Shown piece by piece: positions 7,360 through 16,066 of a stretch of 64,000 bases of DNA; position 1 is the stretch's first letter, and every line of letters begins with the position of its first letter. Location: positions 62,001 through 126,000 of the forward strand of contig CALUWI010000006.1 of assembly GCA_944324465.1 (NCBI GenBank), in the 5' to 3' direction. Made by a program: the position numbers and the translations under genes. The DNA is from an uncultured Mucispirillum sp. Lineage in GTDB: Bacteria > Chrysiogenota > Deferribacteres > Deferribacterales > Mucispirillaceae. A model generated the notes under the pieces. The model ran no database searches, was not told where the DNA came from, and was given only the letters and a program-made list of their open reading frames with translations.

Positions 7360-8445
7360 TCAGCCTATTTTAGAAGTTATTTTAATTTTTACACCGTTAT
7401 TTACTGCATTATTACCGTCTAAAACTATCTGGTCATCTTTTTTAAGTGAACCTTCTGTTACTGAGGTTACTGCAGCATAGCCGCCGTTATAACCTATTAT
7501 TTTTACTGGTATAAAGCGAACTCTCTCATCTTCTGATACTTTAAACACTCCTTTTACACTGTTACGCTCTACTACTGCATCTCGCGGAACTAATAAGGAA
7601 TTAATTTTACTGCCTGACGGGATTAAGGCTACTACTAAAACTCCTTCTTTTAAATCAGGGTCCTGACCTAAATCTATACGAGTTAAAAATAATCTGGTTG
7701 CTGGGTCCCCTTTTGAGTTAATTGATAATACTTTACCTGTATATTCCTTGCGGCTTGTTTTTACTGTTACCTGCTGGCCGGCTTTGATATATGGAAGAAC
7801 TGTTTCTGGAATATATACTTTTGCTTCATAAGTTAAGGTAGCTACTCCTGCTACTACACCGCCTGAATTTACCCATTCGCCTACTTCCACATCTTTACTG
7901 ATTACTACCCCTTTTAATGGTGATTTGATTACCATTTTCTCTTTCTGAGTTTCAAGCTGTTTCTGTTGGGATACTGCTGATGTATATGCACTTTGGGCAT
8001 TAGTATAATCTGTTAATGAGTCTTGATATTTCTGCTGGGATATTGATTTTTGAGTGTATAATACTTTATTACGGTTAAAATCTCTTAAGGCTTTATCTAA
8101 ATTTGCTTTTGCCTGTTTGGTGGCTGCAACGGCACTTGATACACTGTACCCTAATAAACTGTCATCTAAACTTGCAAGGGGCTGCCCTATTTCTACTGCA
8201 TCACCCTCATTTACATACACTTTTAATACTTTGCCTGCACTTTCTGCTGCAACTTGGGAACTTTCGCTGAAATATGCTGAGCCTGTTATCATCATTGTAG
8301 GTGATGTCATTCCTTCTGACACTTTCTCTACAGTTACTAATACAACACGCTCTTTACTTGGTGAACCTGCCTGTTTATTTTGTGCTGATACTATAAATGG
8401 AATAAAAAAAAGAATTATTAAAATTATTAAAAAGTACTTTTTCAT
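7360..8445 (-). CDS. RND periplasmic adaptor (membrane fusion protein), system 1
   Basis: The 361-residue protein has a signal sequence (MKKYFLIILIILFFIPFIVSAQ), a split biotinyl-lipoyl-like domain (ESAGKVLKVYVNEGDAVEIGQPLASLDD and later KSPLKGVVISKDVEVGEWV), and a central helical hairpin rich in Lys, Gln and Ala. Beta-barrel and membrane-proximal domains follow. It should bridge the pump to an outer membrane channel. I chose the ATG at 8445 over 8457 because GGGG lies 7 bases before it and the signal peptide then starts with MKK. The 976 bases from the 3' end onward match the adaptor gene at 63021-64000 with two silent differences, whereas the two pump genes are clearly diverged. Confidence 0.94.
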   Translation of the reverse strand: MKKYFLIILIILFFIPFIVSAQNKQAGSPSKERVVLVTVEKVSEGMTSPTMMITGSAYFSESSQVAAESAGKVLKVYVNEGDAVEIGQPLASLDDSLLGYSVSSAVAATKQAKANLDKALRDFNRNKVLYTQKSISQQKYQDSLTDYTNAQSAYTSAVSQQKQLETQKEKMVIKSPLKGVVISKDVEVGEWVNSGGVVAGVATLTYEAKVYIPETVLPYIKAGQQVTVKTSRKEYTGKVLSINSKGDPATRLFLTRIDLGQDPDLKEGVLVVALIPSGSKINSLLVPRDAVVERNSVKGVFKVSEDERVRFIPVKIIGYNGGYAAVTSVTEGSLKKDDQIVLDGNNAVNNGVKIKITSKIG

Positions 8446-8576
8446 AAACAGCCCCATAACACTGACATATATCTTAATAGATTACTATAATTAGTAAAAG
8501 TTCAGTAATTTTTCAAGTCCAAATTAAAATATAAGTAGTGTTATGAAAGCCTAATGTTACATTTTAAATTATAAAA

Positions 8577-10643
8577 TTATCTTAAAGCCCGCATAGAGTT
8601 TAATAATGCAAGTAAAGCAACGCCTACATCACCAAATACTGCCATCCACATAGATGCAATATCTACTAACCCTAAAACTATAAACAGAGCCTTAATACCA
8701 AGAGCAAAAACTATATTCTGCCATATAATTTTTTTAGTTTTTTTCGCAACTTTTACAGCATCTACAAGTTTCATTAATGAGTCATTCATTATAACTACAT
8801 CGGCAGTTTCAATAGCTGCATCACTTCCTGCTGCTCCCATAGAAACACCAACATCTGCCATAGCAAGAACTGGTGCATCATTTATGCCGTCACCTACATA
8901 TAATGAATATCCGCTGCCTTTATATTTATCTGCAAATTCTTTAAATTTTTCTGCCTTGTCTTCTGGCAGTAAGTCATAATAATATTCTTTAATACCAGTA
9001 TCTTTTAATATGGTTTCTGTTGCATATTTATTATCGCCAGTTAAAACTGTAATATTTTTTATACCTGCTTCATAAAGTTTATTTACTGCTTCAACTGTAT
9101 CATCTTTTAATTTATCACTTATTATAATGTAGCCTGCATATTCCTTATCTATTACCACATGAGCAACACTGCCTAAAATATTACATACACTTTCATCATG
9201 AGCTGTATTAGTAAAATGCAGCAGACTATCGTTTCCTACCATGATTTCCTTATCTTCTATAGATACTTTTACACCTCTGCCGCTTATTTCTTCATATTCT
9301 TTAATAGAATAATCAATATTTCCGGCATATTCCACAATAGAGCGTGCTATAGGGTGGCTTGATTTACTTTCTGCAACAGCTGCATATTTTACAATTTCGC
9401 TTTCAGAATATCTGCCAAAAGATTTTACTTCAGTTACTGTAAAAATACCTTTTGTAAGAGTACCTGTTTTATCAAAAGCAACAGCCTGTATATTAGATAA
9501 TGCTTCAAGATAGTTTGCACCTTTTACTAATATACCTTTTTTAGATGCTCCACCAATACCGCCAAAGTAACCAAGGGGCACACTTATTATTAATGCACAT
9601 GGGCATGATACAACTAATGCAACTAATGCACGGTAAAGCCACTGGCTAAATGTTCCCATATCTAAAAGCGGCGGCACAACAGCTATTGCAAAGGCTATGA
9701 AAAACACAATAGGTGTATAATATGATGCAAATTTAGTAATAAAATTTTCTGTTTTTGCTTTATTTACAGCAGCATTTTCTACCATATCTAATATTTTAGA
9801 TGCAGAGCTTTCTGCAAATATTTTCTCTACCTTAACTTCAATAATACCAGTTAAGCTAATCATACCAGATAACACTTTATCGCCAGTTTCTGCACTTCTT
9901 GGTACAGATTCCCCTGTTAATGCTCTTGTATCTAATGTTGTTCTGCCTTTTATAACTATGCCGTCAAGAGCTATTTTCTCCCCTGCTTTTACAACTATAG
10001 TTTCACCGACATTTACAGTTTCAGGGTCAACTCTGCACTCTTTGCCGTCCCTTACAACTACTGCATAATCTGGGCGTATTTCTAAAAGGGACTGAATAGA
10101 ACGGCGGCTTCTATGAACTGCTAAATCCTGAAAAAATTCTCCAGCTCTGTAAAAAAGCATAACACCAACAGCTTCTTCATGGCTGCCTATTGCCCAGGCT
10201 GCAAGTGTAGCAAATGTCATAAGAAAATTTTCATCAAATATTTTACCATGACGGAGATTTTTAATAGATGCTAAGATTACATCTTTTCCCGCAATTAAAT
10301 AAACAATAACTAATACTGCATAGCTTAAATAAGAAAAAGGTGGAGTTTGAAAAGTATGCAGCATATAAAACCCTGCACCAAATGCAGCAAGCAGAACACC
10401 TAAAAGTATTAATTCATTTTTTACATTAAAACTTTCTTCCTGTTTTTTCTCGTGTATTACAACACCTTTTTCTATTTCATCAACTGCTTCCTGCACTTTA
10501 TGAATATTATCAGTATTTATCATTAATGTTTTTGTGGCAAAAACTACCTTTGCATCTTTTACACAGTCAAGATTTTTTATCCCTTCTTCTATTTTTGCAG
10601 CACAATATGGACAGTCTAAATTTTCAAGCATATATTTTTTCAT
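8577..10643 (-). CDS. zntA/cadA-like: P1B-type heavy metal ATPase (Zn/Cd/Pb type)
   Basis: The 688-residue efflux ATPase has one N-terminal heavy-metal-associated domain with LDCPYCAAKI (Cys11, Cys14). It also has the TGES actuator loop (about residues 243-246), the transport motif SCPCAL (Cys347, Cys349), the phosphorylation site DKTGTLTKG (Asp391), the SSHP motif, the GDGINDAP hinge, and a final helix with GDVGVALLALLNSMR whose Asp matches the metal ligand of ZntA-type pumps. CPC with this final Asp points to divalent Zn/Cd/Pb export rather than copper. The ATG at 10643 has GAGG 8 bases upstream and lies 4 bases after the repressor gene, so the two are co-transcribed and probably metal-induced. 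Confidence 0.94.
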   Translation of the reverse strand: MKKYMLENLDCPYCAAKIEEGIKNLDCVKDAKVVFATKTLMINTDNIHKVQEAVDEIEKGVVIHEKKQEESFNVKNELILLGVLLAAFGAGFYMLHTFQTPPFSYLSYAVLVIVYLIAGKDVILASIKNLRHGKIFDENFLMTFATLAAWAIGSHEEAVGVMLFYRAGEFFQDLAVHRSRRSIQSLLEIRPDYAVVVRDGKECRVDPETVNVGETIVVKAGEKIALDGIVIKGRTTLDTRALTGESVPRSAETGDKVLSGMISLTGIIEVKVEKIFAESSASKILDMVENAAVNKAKTENFITKFASYYTPIVFFIAFAIAVVPPLLDMGTFSQWLYRALVALVVSCPCALIISVPLGYFGGIGGASKKGILVKGANYLEALSNIQAVAFDKTGTLTKGIFTVTEVKSFGRYSESEIVKYAAVAESKSSHPIARSIVEYAGNIDYSIKEYEEISGRGVKVSIEDKEIMVGNDSLLHFTNTAHDESVCNILGSVAHVVIDKEYAGYIIISDKLKDDTVEAVNKLYEAGIKNITVLTGDNKYATETILKDTGIKEYYYDLLPEDKAEKFKEFADKYKGSGYSLYVGDGINDAPVLAMADVGVSMGAAGSDAAIETADVVIMNDSLMKLVDAVKVAKKTKKIIWQNIVFALGIKALFIVLGLVDIASMWMAVFGDVGVALLALLNSMRALR

Positions 10644-10647
10644 AATA

Positions 10648-10995
10648 CTACCTCTTTTCATTAATGTGCTCTAAACCCATTAAAAGCACACCTGTAATAT
10701 GGTCATCATCAAGGCTGTAAAATACATTTTTGCCTTCCTGCCTTGATTTTACAATACCTGTCTGCCTTAAAAACCTAAGCTGCTGCGATACAGTGGACTG
10801 CTTTAATGATAATGCTGCACATATATCATATACACAAAGCTCTGCTTCCTTTAAGGCAAATAATATTTTTATTCTTGTTGTATCTGCAAATACTTTATAA
10901 AAAAGCTCCAGTGACACAAAAGAATATTCAGAAGGCAGGCTTTCTCTTGCTGCATGCACTGCTTCTGCATCAATTATTTTACTGTCATCTCCCAT
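10648..10995 (-). CDS. ArsR/SmtB-family metal-responsive repressor
   Basis: A 115-residue winged-helix repressor. It has ELCVYDICAAL, the region of the alpha3N cysteine site of CadC/SmtB-type sensors, the recognition helix LKQSTVSQQLRFLRQTGIV, and in the last helix DDDHITGVLLMGLEHINE, with the Asp-x-His and His-x-x-Glu ligands of the alpha5 zinc site. Carrying both sets of ligands suggests response to zinc, cadmium or lead, matching the ATPase it precedes by 4 bases. AGGAG lies 7-8 bases before the ATG. A palindrome 30-51 bases upstream is its likely operator. Confidence 0.93.
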   Translation of the reverse strand: MGDDSKIIDAEAVHAARESLPSEYSFVSLELFYKVFADTTRIKILFALKEAELCVYDICAALSLKQSTVSQQLRFLRQTGIVKSRQEGKNVFYSLDDDHITGVLLMGLEHINEKR

Positions 10996-11024
10996 AAAAA
11001 AACTCCTGTATTTATAACATCACT

Positions 11025-11046
11025 TCATCATATCATTATATGATGA
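11025..11046. promoter_or_regulatory. palindrome, candidate ArsR operator
   Basis: TCATCATAT-CATT-ATATGATGA is a perfect 9-4-9 inverted repeat in the divergent gap between the ArsR gene (start 10995) and the OmpR gene (start 11106). ArsR/SmtB proteins bind AT-rich inverted repeats of this size. It is 23 bases upstream of the -35 box proposed for the OmpR gene, so binding could affect both directions. Confidence 0.6.
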
Positions 11047-11068
11047 TATATAAATCTAAAAGTAATAC

Positions 11069-11097
11069 TTGTCAAGAAGAAAAAATCAATGTATATA
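11069..11097 (+). promoter_or_regulatory. promoter for the OmpR-type gene, predicted leaderless
   Basis: TTGTCA (11069-11074), a 17-base spacer, and TATATA (11092-11097) make a near-consensus promoter. The ATG follows after 8 bases, at 11106, so the transcript should begin at the start codon or within two bases of it. There is no Shine-Dalgarno sequence between. Confidence 0.6.
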
Positions 11098-11105
11098 TAT
11101 TTATT

Positions 11106-11801
11106 ATGAGTGATAAAATTAATATATTAATCGTCGAAGACGAAATCAAAGTTGCGGAAACAATCAAGTCCTACTTAGAAAAAGAAGGCTTTAATGCTTC
11201 TTTTGCTATTTTAGGCTCAGCTGCGGTAAACATTTTAAATGAGAAAACATTTAATCTGATTATCCTTGACTTAATGCTGCCAGATATTTCTGGTGAAGAA
11301 ATATGCAAAATGGTTAGAAAAACAAGCGATGTACCTATCATCGTCCTAACTGCAAAAAGTTCTGAGGATTCAAAAGTTAATGTTTTAAATACTGGTGCTG
11401 ATGATTATCTTATTAAGCCGGTTTCTCCTAGGGAGCTGGTGGCAAGAGTGAAAGCTGTGCTGCGTCGTGCAGGGCTTTTCAGTGAAAATAGTGCTGTGCT
11501 TTATAATGACGGCTTATCTATTGACTTTACTTCAAGGACTGTTAAGAAAAACGATACAGAAATCACCTTAACACCTAATGAGTACAAACTGCTGAAATTT
11601 CTTGCCCAAAATGCTGGCAGATATTTTTCAAGAGAAGATTTAATTGAAGGTGCAATCGGTGCTAAATATGACGGGTATGACAGAGCAGTTGATTCTCACA
11701 TTAAAAATCTTCGCCAGAAAATTGAAGATAACCCTAAAAACCCTAAATATATCGTTACTCAGTACGGTGTAGGTTATAAATTTGCCGGGACTAAAATATG
11801 A
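11106..11801 (+). CDS. OmpR/PhoB-family response regulator
   Basis: The 231-residue protein has a receiver domain with the acidic pair in ILIVEDE, the phosphoacceptor Asp in LIILDLMLP, the conserved Thr/Lys in VLTAKS and YLIKPVSPREL, and a C-terminal winged helix with the trans-activation loop and wing (DRAVDSHIKNLRQKI, YGVGYKF). The reading frame extends 22 codons further upstream, but that part is not receiver-like and lies over the promoter. I therefore start at 11106. The kinase gene overlaps its stop by 4 bases (ATGA), a tight two-component operon. The stimulus is unknown; proximity to the metal ATPase is suggestive only. Confidence 0.94.
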   Translation: MSDKINILIVEDEIKVAETIKSYLEKEGFNASFAILGSAAVNILNEKTFNLIILDLMLPDISGEEICKMVRKTSDVPIIVLTAKSSEDSKVNVLNTGADDYLIKPVSPRELVARVKAVLRRAGLFSENSAVLYNDGLSIDFTSRTVKKNDTEITLTPNEYKLLKFLAQNAGRYFSREDLIEGAIGAKYDGYDRAVDSHIKNLRQKIEDNPKNPKYIVTQYGVGYKFAGTKI

Positions 11802-13135
11802 AATTAAGCATTAAAAAGCAGTTCCTTTTGCTTTTTCTGCTTGTTACTATTGTTTCGCTTTTCATTCTGTCCTTTATGCTTAGAACAACTATTGACAGCT
11901 GCTTCTATGACTATAAATGGGCAGAACAAAGCAAAATATTTGATTTAATAGTGTCCCGCCTTGAAACATTTTATGCTGAGCATAAATCATGGGATAATTT
12001 TAATGGCAACGAAATAGGCAAGCTGGCTATGAAAGAAGGCTGTTATTTTACCTTGTATGATAATGAAGGTAAATTAATATGGACTTCTGAACACACTATT
12101 TCTACCAGAAATAATACATCAGTAGTGCATAGATACTGGCGTAATATTTATCCTGTAAACTATAAAAACCAAATGAAAGGCAAAGTATATATTGTACAGT
12201 TTACTGACAGCCTTTTTACTCCAAAAGATATTACATTTAAAGAAAGTGTTCTTACATATATATTAATATCATTAATTATTGCATTACTTTTATCTCTGCC
12301 GTTTATTATGATATTATCATCACGATTTTCAAGCCCTATTACATATCTGCAGAAAAAAGCAGAAAATATGATAAAAGGCGACTTAACTACAGAAATAAAA
12401 GTTGCATCATCTACTACAGAAATTGTAAAGCTGTCTATATCGCTTGACAGACTTAGAAAATCATTACTTCAGCAGGAAGATTTAAGAAAACAGCTTGCTT
12501 CAAATATTTCTCATGAGCTTAGAACTCCGTTAAATGTTATACAAAACCAGTTAGAAGCTATAATTGATGGTATTTTTGAGCCAACAGAAGAAAGGCTTGA
12601 CGGTCTTTTACAGGAAGTTATAAGACTTACAAGTTTAGTGGGCGAACTTGAAAAAATTACAACAATAGAATCACATGATTTTATACCAGATATAAAAGAT
12701 GTAAAACTTGCATCTGTTGTTGAAAATGTATGCTCTACTTTTGAAGCAGCATTTAAAAGAAAAAATATTGAATTAATTACAAAACTTCAAAAAGGTATAA
12801 TAGTTAAAGCTCAGGAAGATAAACTTATACAGCTTGTTATAAATATTGTAAATAATGCACTTAAATATACAGACCATGGAAGTGTTACAGTAAGCACTTA
12901 TATGAAAGATGACCATGCAGTATTTGAAGTTACAGATACTGGTGTTGGTTTATCAGAAGAAGACAAAGTAAAAATCTTTGAAAGGTTTTACAGAGTGGAA
13001 AAATCACGGAATAGAAATACTGGCGGTGCTGGACTTGGACTTTCTATTGTTAAAAATATAGCAAATGCACACGGCTGGGAAATAGAAGTAGAAAGTGACG
13101 GCAAATCAGGCACTACATTTAAGGTAAATTTTTAA
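11798..13135 (+). CDS. sensor histidine kinase
   Basis: The 445-residue membrane kinase has TM1 at about residues 7-27, a periplasmic loop of about 125 residues, TM2 at about 152-173, a HAMP linker (SPITYLQKKAENMIKGDLTTEI), the H-box SNISHELRTPLNVIQNQ, the N-box VINIVNNALKYTD, and G-boxes DTGVGLSEED and GGAGLGLSIVK. It should autophosphorylate on the H-box histidine and pass phosphate to the regulator encoded just upstream, whose stop codon overlaps its start. The sensing loop has no recognisable domain. It ends 4 bases before the convergent acetyltransferase gene. Confidence 0.94.
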   Translation: MKLSIKKQFLLLFLLVTIVSLFILSFMLRTTIDSCFYDYKWAEQSKIFDLIVSRLETFYAEHKSWDNFNGNEIGKLAMKEGCYFTLYDNEGKLIWTSEHTISTRNNTSVVHRYWRNIYPVNYKNQMKGKVYIVQFTDSLFTPKDITFKESVLTYILISLIIALLLSLPFIMILSSRFSSPITYLQKKAENMIKGDLTTEIKVASSTTEIVKLSISLDRLRKSLLQQEDLRKQLASNISHELRTPLNVIQNQLEAIIDGIFEPTEERLDGLLQEVIRLTSLVGELEKITTIESHDFIPDIKDVKLASVVENVCSTFEAAFKRKNIELITKLQKGIIVKAQEDKLIQLVINIVNNALKYTDHGSVTVSTYMKDDHAVFEVTDTGVGLSEEDKVKIFERFYRVEKSRNRNTGGAGLGLSIVKNIANAHGWEIEVESDGKSGTTFKVNF

Positions 13136-13139
13136 AAGT

Positions 13140-13577
13140 TTATTTTATCTTTTTTATAAAACAAATAATTTTATTCGATACATTAAACCCTGCCCTATTG
13201 TGAAATAATATGCTTTCTGAATTATCAATACTGCAGTCACTTGCAAACTCTATACATTTATAACTTTTAGCCCACTTTTCGCACTCTGAAAGTAAGTTTT
13301 TTGCATATCCTTTACATCTATATGGCTCATCTATAAATATGCCCTCTAAATATCCAACAGGATTTGTGGAAGAACCCTCTACATAATCATTTCTTAAACT
13401 GCAAAAAGCAAACCCTATAGGTTTATCTGAAATATACTTAATAAATACAACTGACTTATTATTTTCTAATACATTTATAAATTCTTTTTTTAGTTCATTA
13501 ATAGTATGATGTTTCCATAATTTAAAGGCAAGCTCTGCTGCCACATTTATATCATTTATATCTGCTTTAATAATCAT
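13140..13577 (-). CDS. GNAT-family N-acetyltransferase (AAC(6')-like size)
   Basis: The 145-residue GNAT protein starts MIIKADINDINVAAELAFKLWK, has the middle strand YLEGIFIDEPYRCKGYAKNLLSECEKWAK with R-x-K-G-Y-A as the acetyl-CoA loop, and ends with ILFHNRAGFNVSNKIICFIKK. The layout and length resemble the aminoglycoside 6'-acetyltransferase-like subgroup, but many of these modify other small molecules. The substrate is not deducible. It lies 15 bases after the gene at 13593-14135 on the same strand and probably shares its transcript. Confidence 0.85.
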   Translation of the reverse strand: MIIKADINDINVAAELAFKLWKHHTINELKKEFINVLENNKSVVFIKYISDKPIGFAFCSLRNDYVEGSSTNPVGYLEGIFIDEPYRCKGYAKNLLSECEKWAKSYKCIEFASDCSIDNSESILFHNRAGFNVSNKIICFIKKIK

Positions 13578-13592
13578 ATAAAAATACCTGCA

Positions 13593-14135
13593 TCAAGCAT
13601 CTTTATTTTCATTTAAATTTTTATTATCACTTTCTTTTTCTGCCATTTCCATTTCCTGTAATATTTTATCTAAATCTTCCATTGATAATATTTCTTCATC
13701 GCCTAATTTATCTAAAATTTCCAGTTTTTCTCTTAAAACAGCTAAAGTTTTCTGAACTTCTTCACTGCCAGTATTACCCTTTTCAATTATTTCATCTATC
13801 ATTTTTTCAATTCTTTCTTTTAATTTTTCATTTTCTGGAAGCAGGTCTTTATCAATACTTGATGCACTTGTATTAAATACTGCTCTAAAAAGCAGACTTT
13901 GAATATCATCTATTGTATAGTCCTTATTTTCTTCCTGATTTATGGAAATATTTTCCATTATATTATCCATTTCTTGAAAACCATAAGGGTTGCTTAATGA
14001 AATATTTTGAAAGCTGTTATTTTCATATCTATCTGCACTAATTTTCATTAGCTGTAAATCTTCTTTCTTATCAATATTTTTTATATTTGATAAAGTATAA
14101 AACTCTGCAATTTTATTAACAGCATTAATATTCAT
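13593..14135 (-). CDS. hypothetical acidic, helical protein
   Basis: I do not recognise this 180-residue protein. It has no signal peptide or membrane segment. From about residue 75 on it is very rich in Glu, Lys and Leu in heptad-like spacing (LPENEKLKERIEKMIDEIIEK, VQKTLAVLREKLEILDKLG), which suggests a coiled coil or helical bundle. The N-terminal 70 residues are Asn- and Ile-rich. A good ribosome site (GAGGTGG) lies before the ATG. It is upstream of and close to an acetyltransferase gene. Its opening MNINAVNKIAEFY is reminiscent of small flagellar-associated or FlgN-like proteins, but that is too weak to name it. Confidence 0.7.
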   Translation of the reverse strand: MNINAVNKIAEFYTLSNIKNIDKKEDLQLMKISADRYENNSFQNISLSNPYGFQEMDNIMENISINQEENKDYTIDDIQSLLFRAVFNTSASSIDKDLLPENEKLKERIEKMIDEIIEKGNTGSEEVQKTLAVLREKLEILDKLGDEEILSMEDLDKILQEMEMAEKESDNKNLNENKDA

Positions 14136-14318
14136 AAACCACCTCTTATATTAAAATATAGCAATAATAATGCCACTAACCAATATTTTTTGTACTAATA
14201 AACTATTTATAAATATATTAACTTATTCATTTATGAACAAATTAAGTATAAATGTTTATTTTTTAGTTGCATCAAATAATTTAATAATTTATTATACACA
14301 AAATTTATAGGAGATGAG

Positions 14319-15938
14319 ATGAAGTACGATGTTATTATTATAGGCGGTGGTCTAGGCGGTTTAACTGCTGGTGCTGTTTTAGCAAAAAAAGGTAAAAAGG
14401 TTCTGCTGATTGAGCAGCATTTTATGGTTGGTGGTGCTGCTACAGTTTTTAAAAGAAAAGATATTAACATAGAAGTTGGACTTCATGAAATGGATTTTGG
14501 TGAATATGGCTATGATGTTAAAAGAGATTTATTTGACTTTTTAGAGCTTGATAAAAAAATAGAATTAATCAGCCTGCCAGAAACATGGGACATAAAAGAT
14601 AATAATGAAACATTCAGAGTGCCAGAAGGTGTTGAAGAAGCTAAAAAATATTTAATATCTAAATTCCCCCATGAAGAAAAAGGTATAAAAAAATATTTTG
14701 CCATATTAAAAAGCACAGCTTACACTATGGGAAAAATACCTTATGATATGAACTTTTTTCAGTTTCTATCATATCCTTTTGTGAAACTTCCAAGACTTAT
14801 TAAATATTTCTTTAATCAAAAATCAACAGGTGAAATGTTAGATTGTATGATTAAAGATGATAAATTAAAAAGAATTTTAAATACAAACCTTGTATATTTT
14901 CATGATAATCCATATGAATTTTCATGGCATTATCATGCTCTTGCACAGTATAATTATTACAATGGAGCAAAATATATTAAAGGCGGCAGCTACTCTTTAA
15001 GTCTTGCCCTTGCTGAAATTATACAAGAAAATGGCGGCACAGTAGAAACTATGTGTACTATGGAAAAAGTAATTGTAGAAAATGGAAAAGCAAAAGGCGT
15101 TATTTATAAAGATAAAAGAAAAAAAGAAGAAATCACTGTAAATTCTGAATATGTAATAGCAAACTGCTCACCTAATGTGCTTTATGATAATATGGTAGAT
15201 GAAAAGTATAAAGATAAAAGCCTTGATAAATTTAAGGAATCAGTTTCTTTATACACTGTATATATTATCTTTAAAGAAAACTTAAAAGATATATATAAAA
15301 ACCATGCCTACTCTACTTTCATTAATAATGATAATGAATTAAGTGCTCCATTTAATTTAATGCAGGAAGGTTTAAAGCATAAAAATATTGAAGACAGAGG
15401 TTTTGTTTTTGTTGATTATGGTGCAATAGATGCAGGACTTAATATTAAAGAAGATGATAAAAGAAGTATAGGTGTATTCTGCGGTGCATCATATCTTGAT
15501 GAATGGGAATCATTACCAAAAGAAGAATATCTTGCAAAAAAACAGAAACTTGCTGAAGATTTATTTAAAAAGGCAGAAAAATATTTCCCAAATTTAAAAG
15601 ATTATGTGGAATATTTTGAAGTATCCACCCCTAAAACTATTAAAAGATATATGAAAACACCATCAGGCACAGCTTACGGCTATGTAAATAACAACTATTT
15701 AAGAAAAGGCAGAGTGCCGCGTTTTTCAAAAACTATTAAAAACCTTATGTTTACAGGTGCTTATGCGTTCCCTGGCGGCGGTTTTACTGGCGCACTTATA
15801 AGTGGATATTTTGCTGCAAATAATGTAATAGAGCCACAGTGGAAGCATATTATCCGCAGAACAGTATTATCTGCTGCTGTACTAACTTTATTATTTACTT
15901 CGCCAATGTGGCTGAAAGGATTATTTAATTTATTTTAA
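14319..15938 (+). CDS. FAD-dependent oxidoreductase of the phytoene desaturase/carotenoid isomerase-like group
   Basis: The 539-residue flavoprotein opens with the dinucleotide-binding motif DVIIIGGGLGGLTAGAVLAKKGKKVLLIEQH and ends the catalytic part with MFTGAYAFPGGGFTGALISGYFAA, the C-terminal FAD-contact motif of the CrtI/RetSat-like family. A final hydrophobic stretch (VLSAAVLTLLFTSPMWLKGLF) could anchor it to the membrane. Such enzymes desaturate or isomerise polyenes or act on other hydrophobic substrates, and the one used here is unknown. It has a good ribosome site (AGGAG) and stands alone between divergent and convergent neighbours. Confidence 0.85.
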   Translation: MKYDVIIIGGGLGGLTAGAVLAKKGKKVLLIEQHFMVGGAATVFKRKDINIEVGLHEMDFGEYGYDVKRDLFDFLELDKKIELISLPETWDIKDNNETFRVPEGVEEAKKYLISKFPHEEKGIKKYFAILKSTAYTMGKIPYDMNFFQFLSYPFVKLPRLIKYFFNQKSTGEMLDCMIKDDKLKRILNTNLVYFHDNPYEFSWHYHALAQYNYYNGAKYIKGGSYSLSLALAEIIQENGGTVETMCTMEKVIVENGKAKGVIYKDKRKKEEITVNSEYVIANCSPNVLYDNMVDEKYKDKSLDKFKESVSLYTVYIIFKENLKDIYKNHAYSTFINNDNELSAPFNLMQEGLKHKNIEDRGFVFVDYGAIDAGLNIKEDDKRSIGVFCGASYLDEWESLPKEEYLAKKQKLAEDLFKKAEKYFPNLKDYVEYFEVSTPKTIKRYMKTPSGTAYGYVNNNYLRKGRVPRFSKTIKNLMFTGAYAFPGGGFTGALISGYFAANNVIEPQWKHIIRRTVLSAAVLTLLFTSPMWLKGLFNLF

Positions 15939-16015
15939 ATAACAGATAAAAATAGAAACTGCGGTTATATTTTATATTTTTTAGATTATAGGTTTAGTAT
16001 CTGTAAATATTTGAT

Positions 16016-16047
16016 ATACAGGCTCCCATATTATTGAGAGCCTGTAT
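16016..16047. terminator. bidirectional terminator between the FAD oxidoreductase and serA
   Basis: ATACAGGCTC (16016-16025) pairs with GAGCCTGTAT (16038-16047), a perfect 10-bp stem. It is followed by TTTT on the plus strand and lies 20 bases from the serA stop on the minus strand. Confidence 0.7.
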
Positions 16048-16066
16048 TTTAAGGTTATAATATTTA

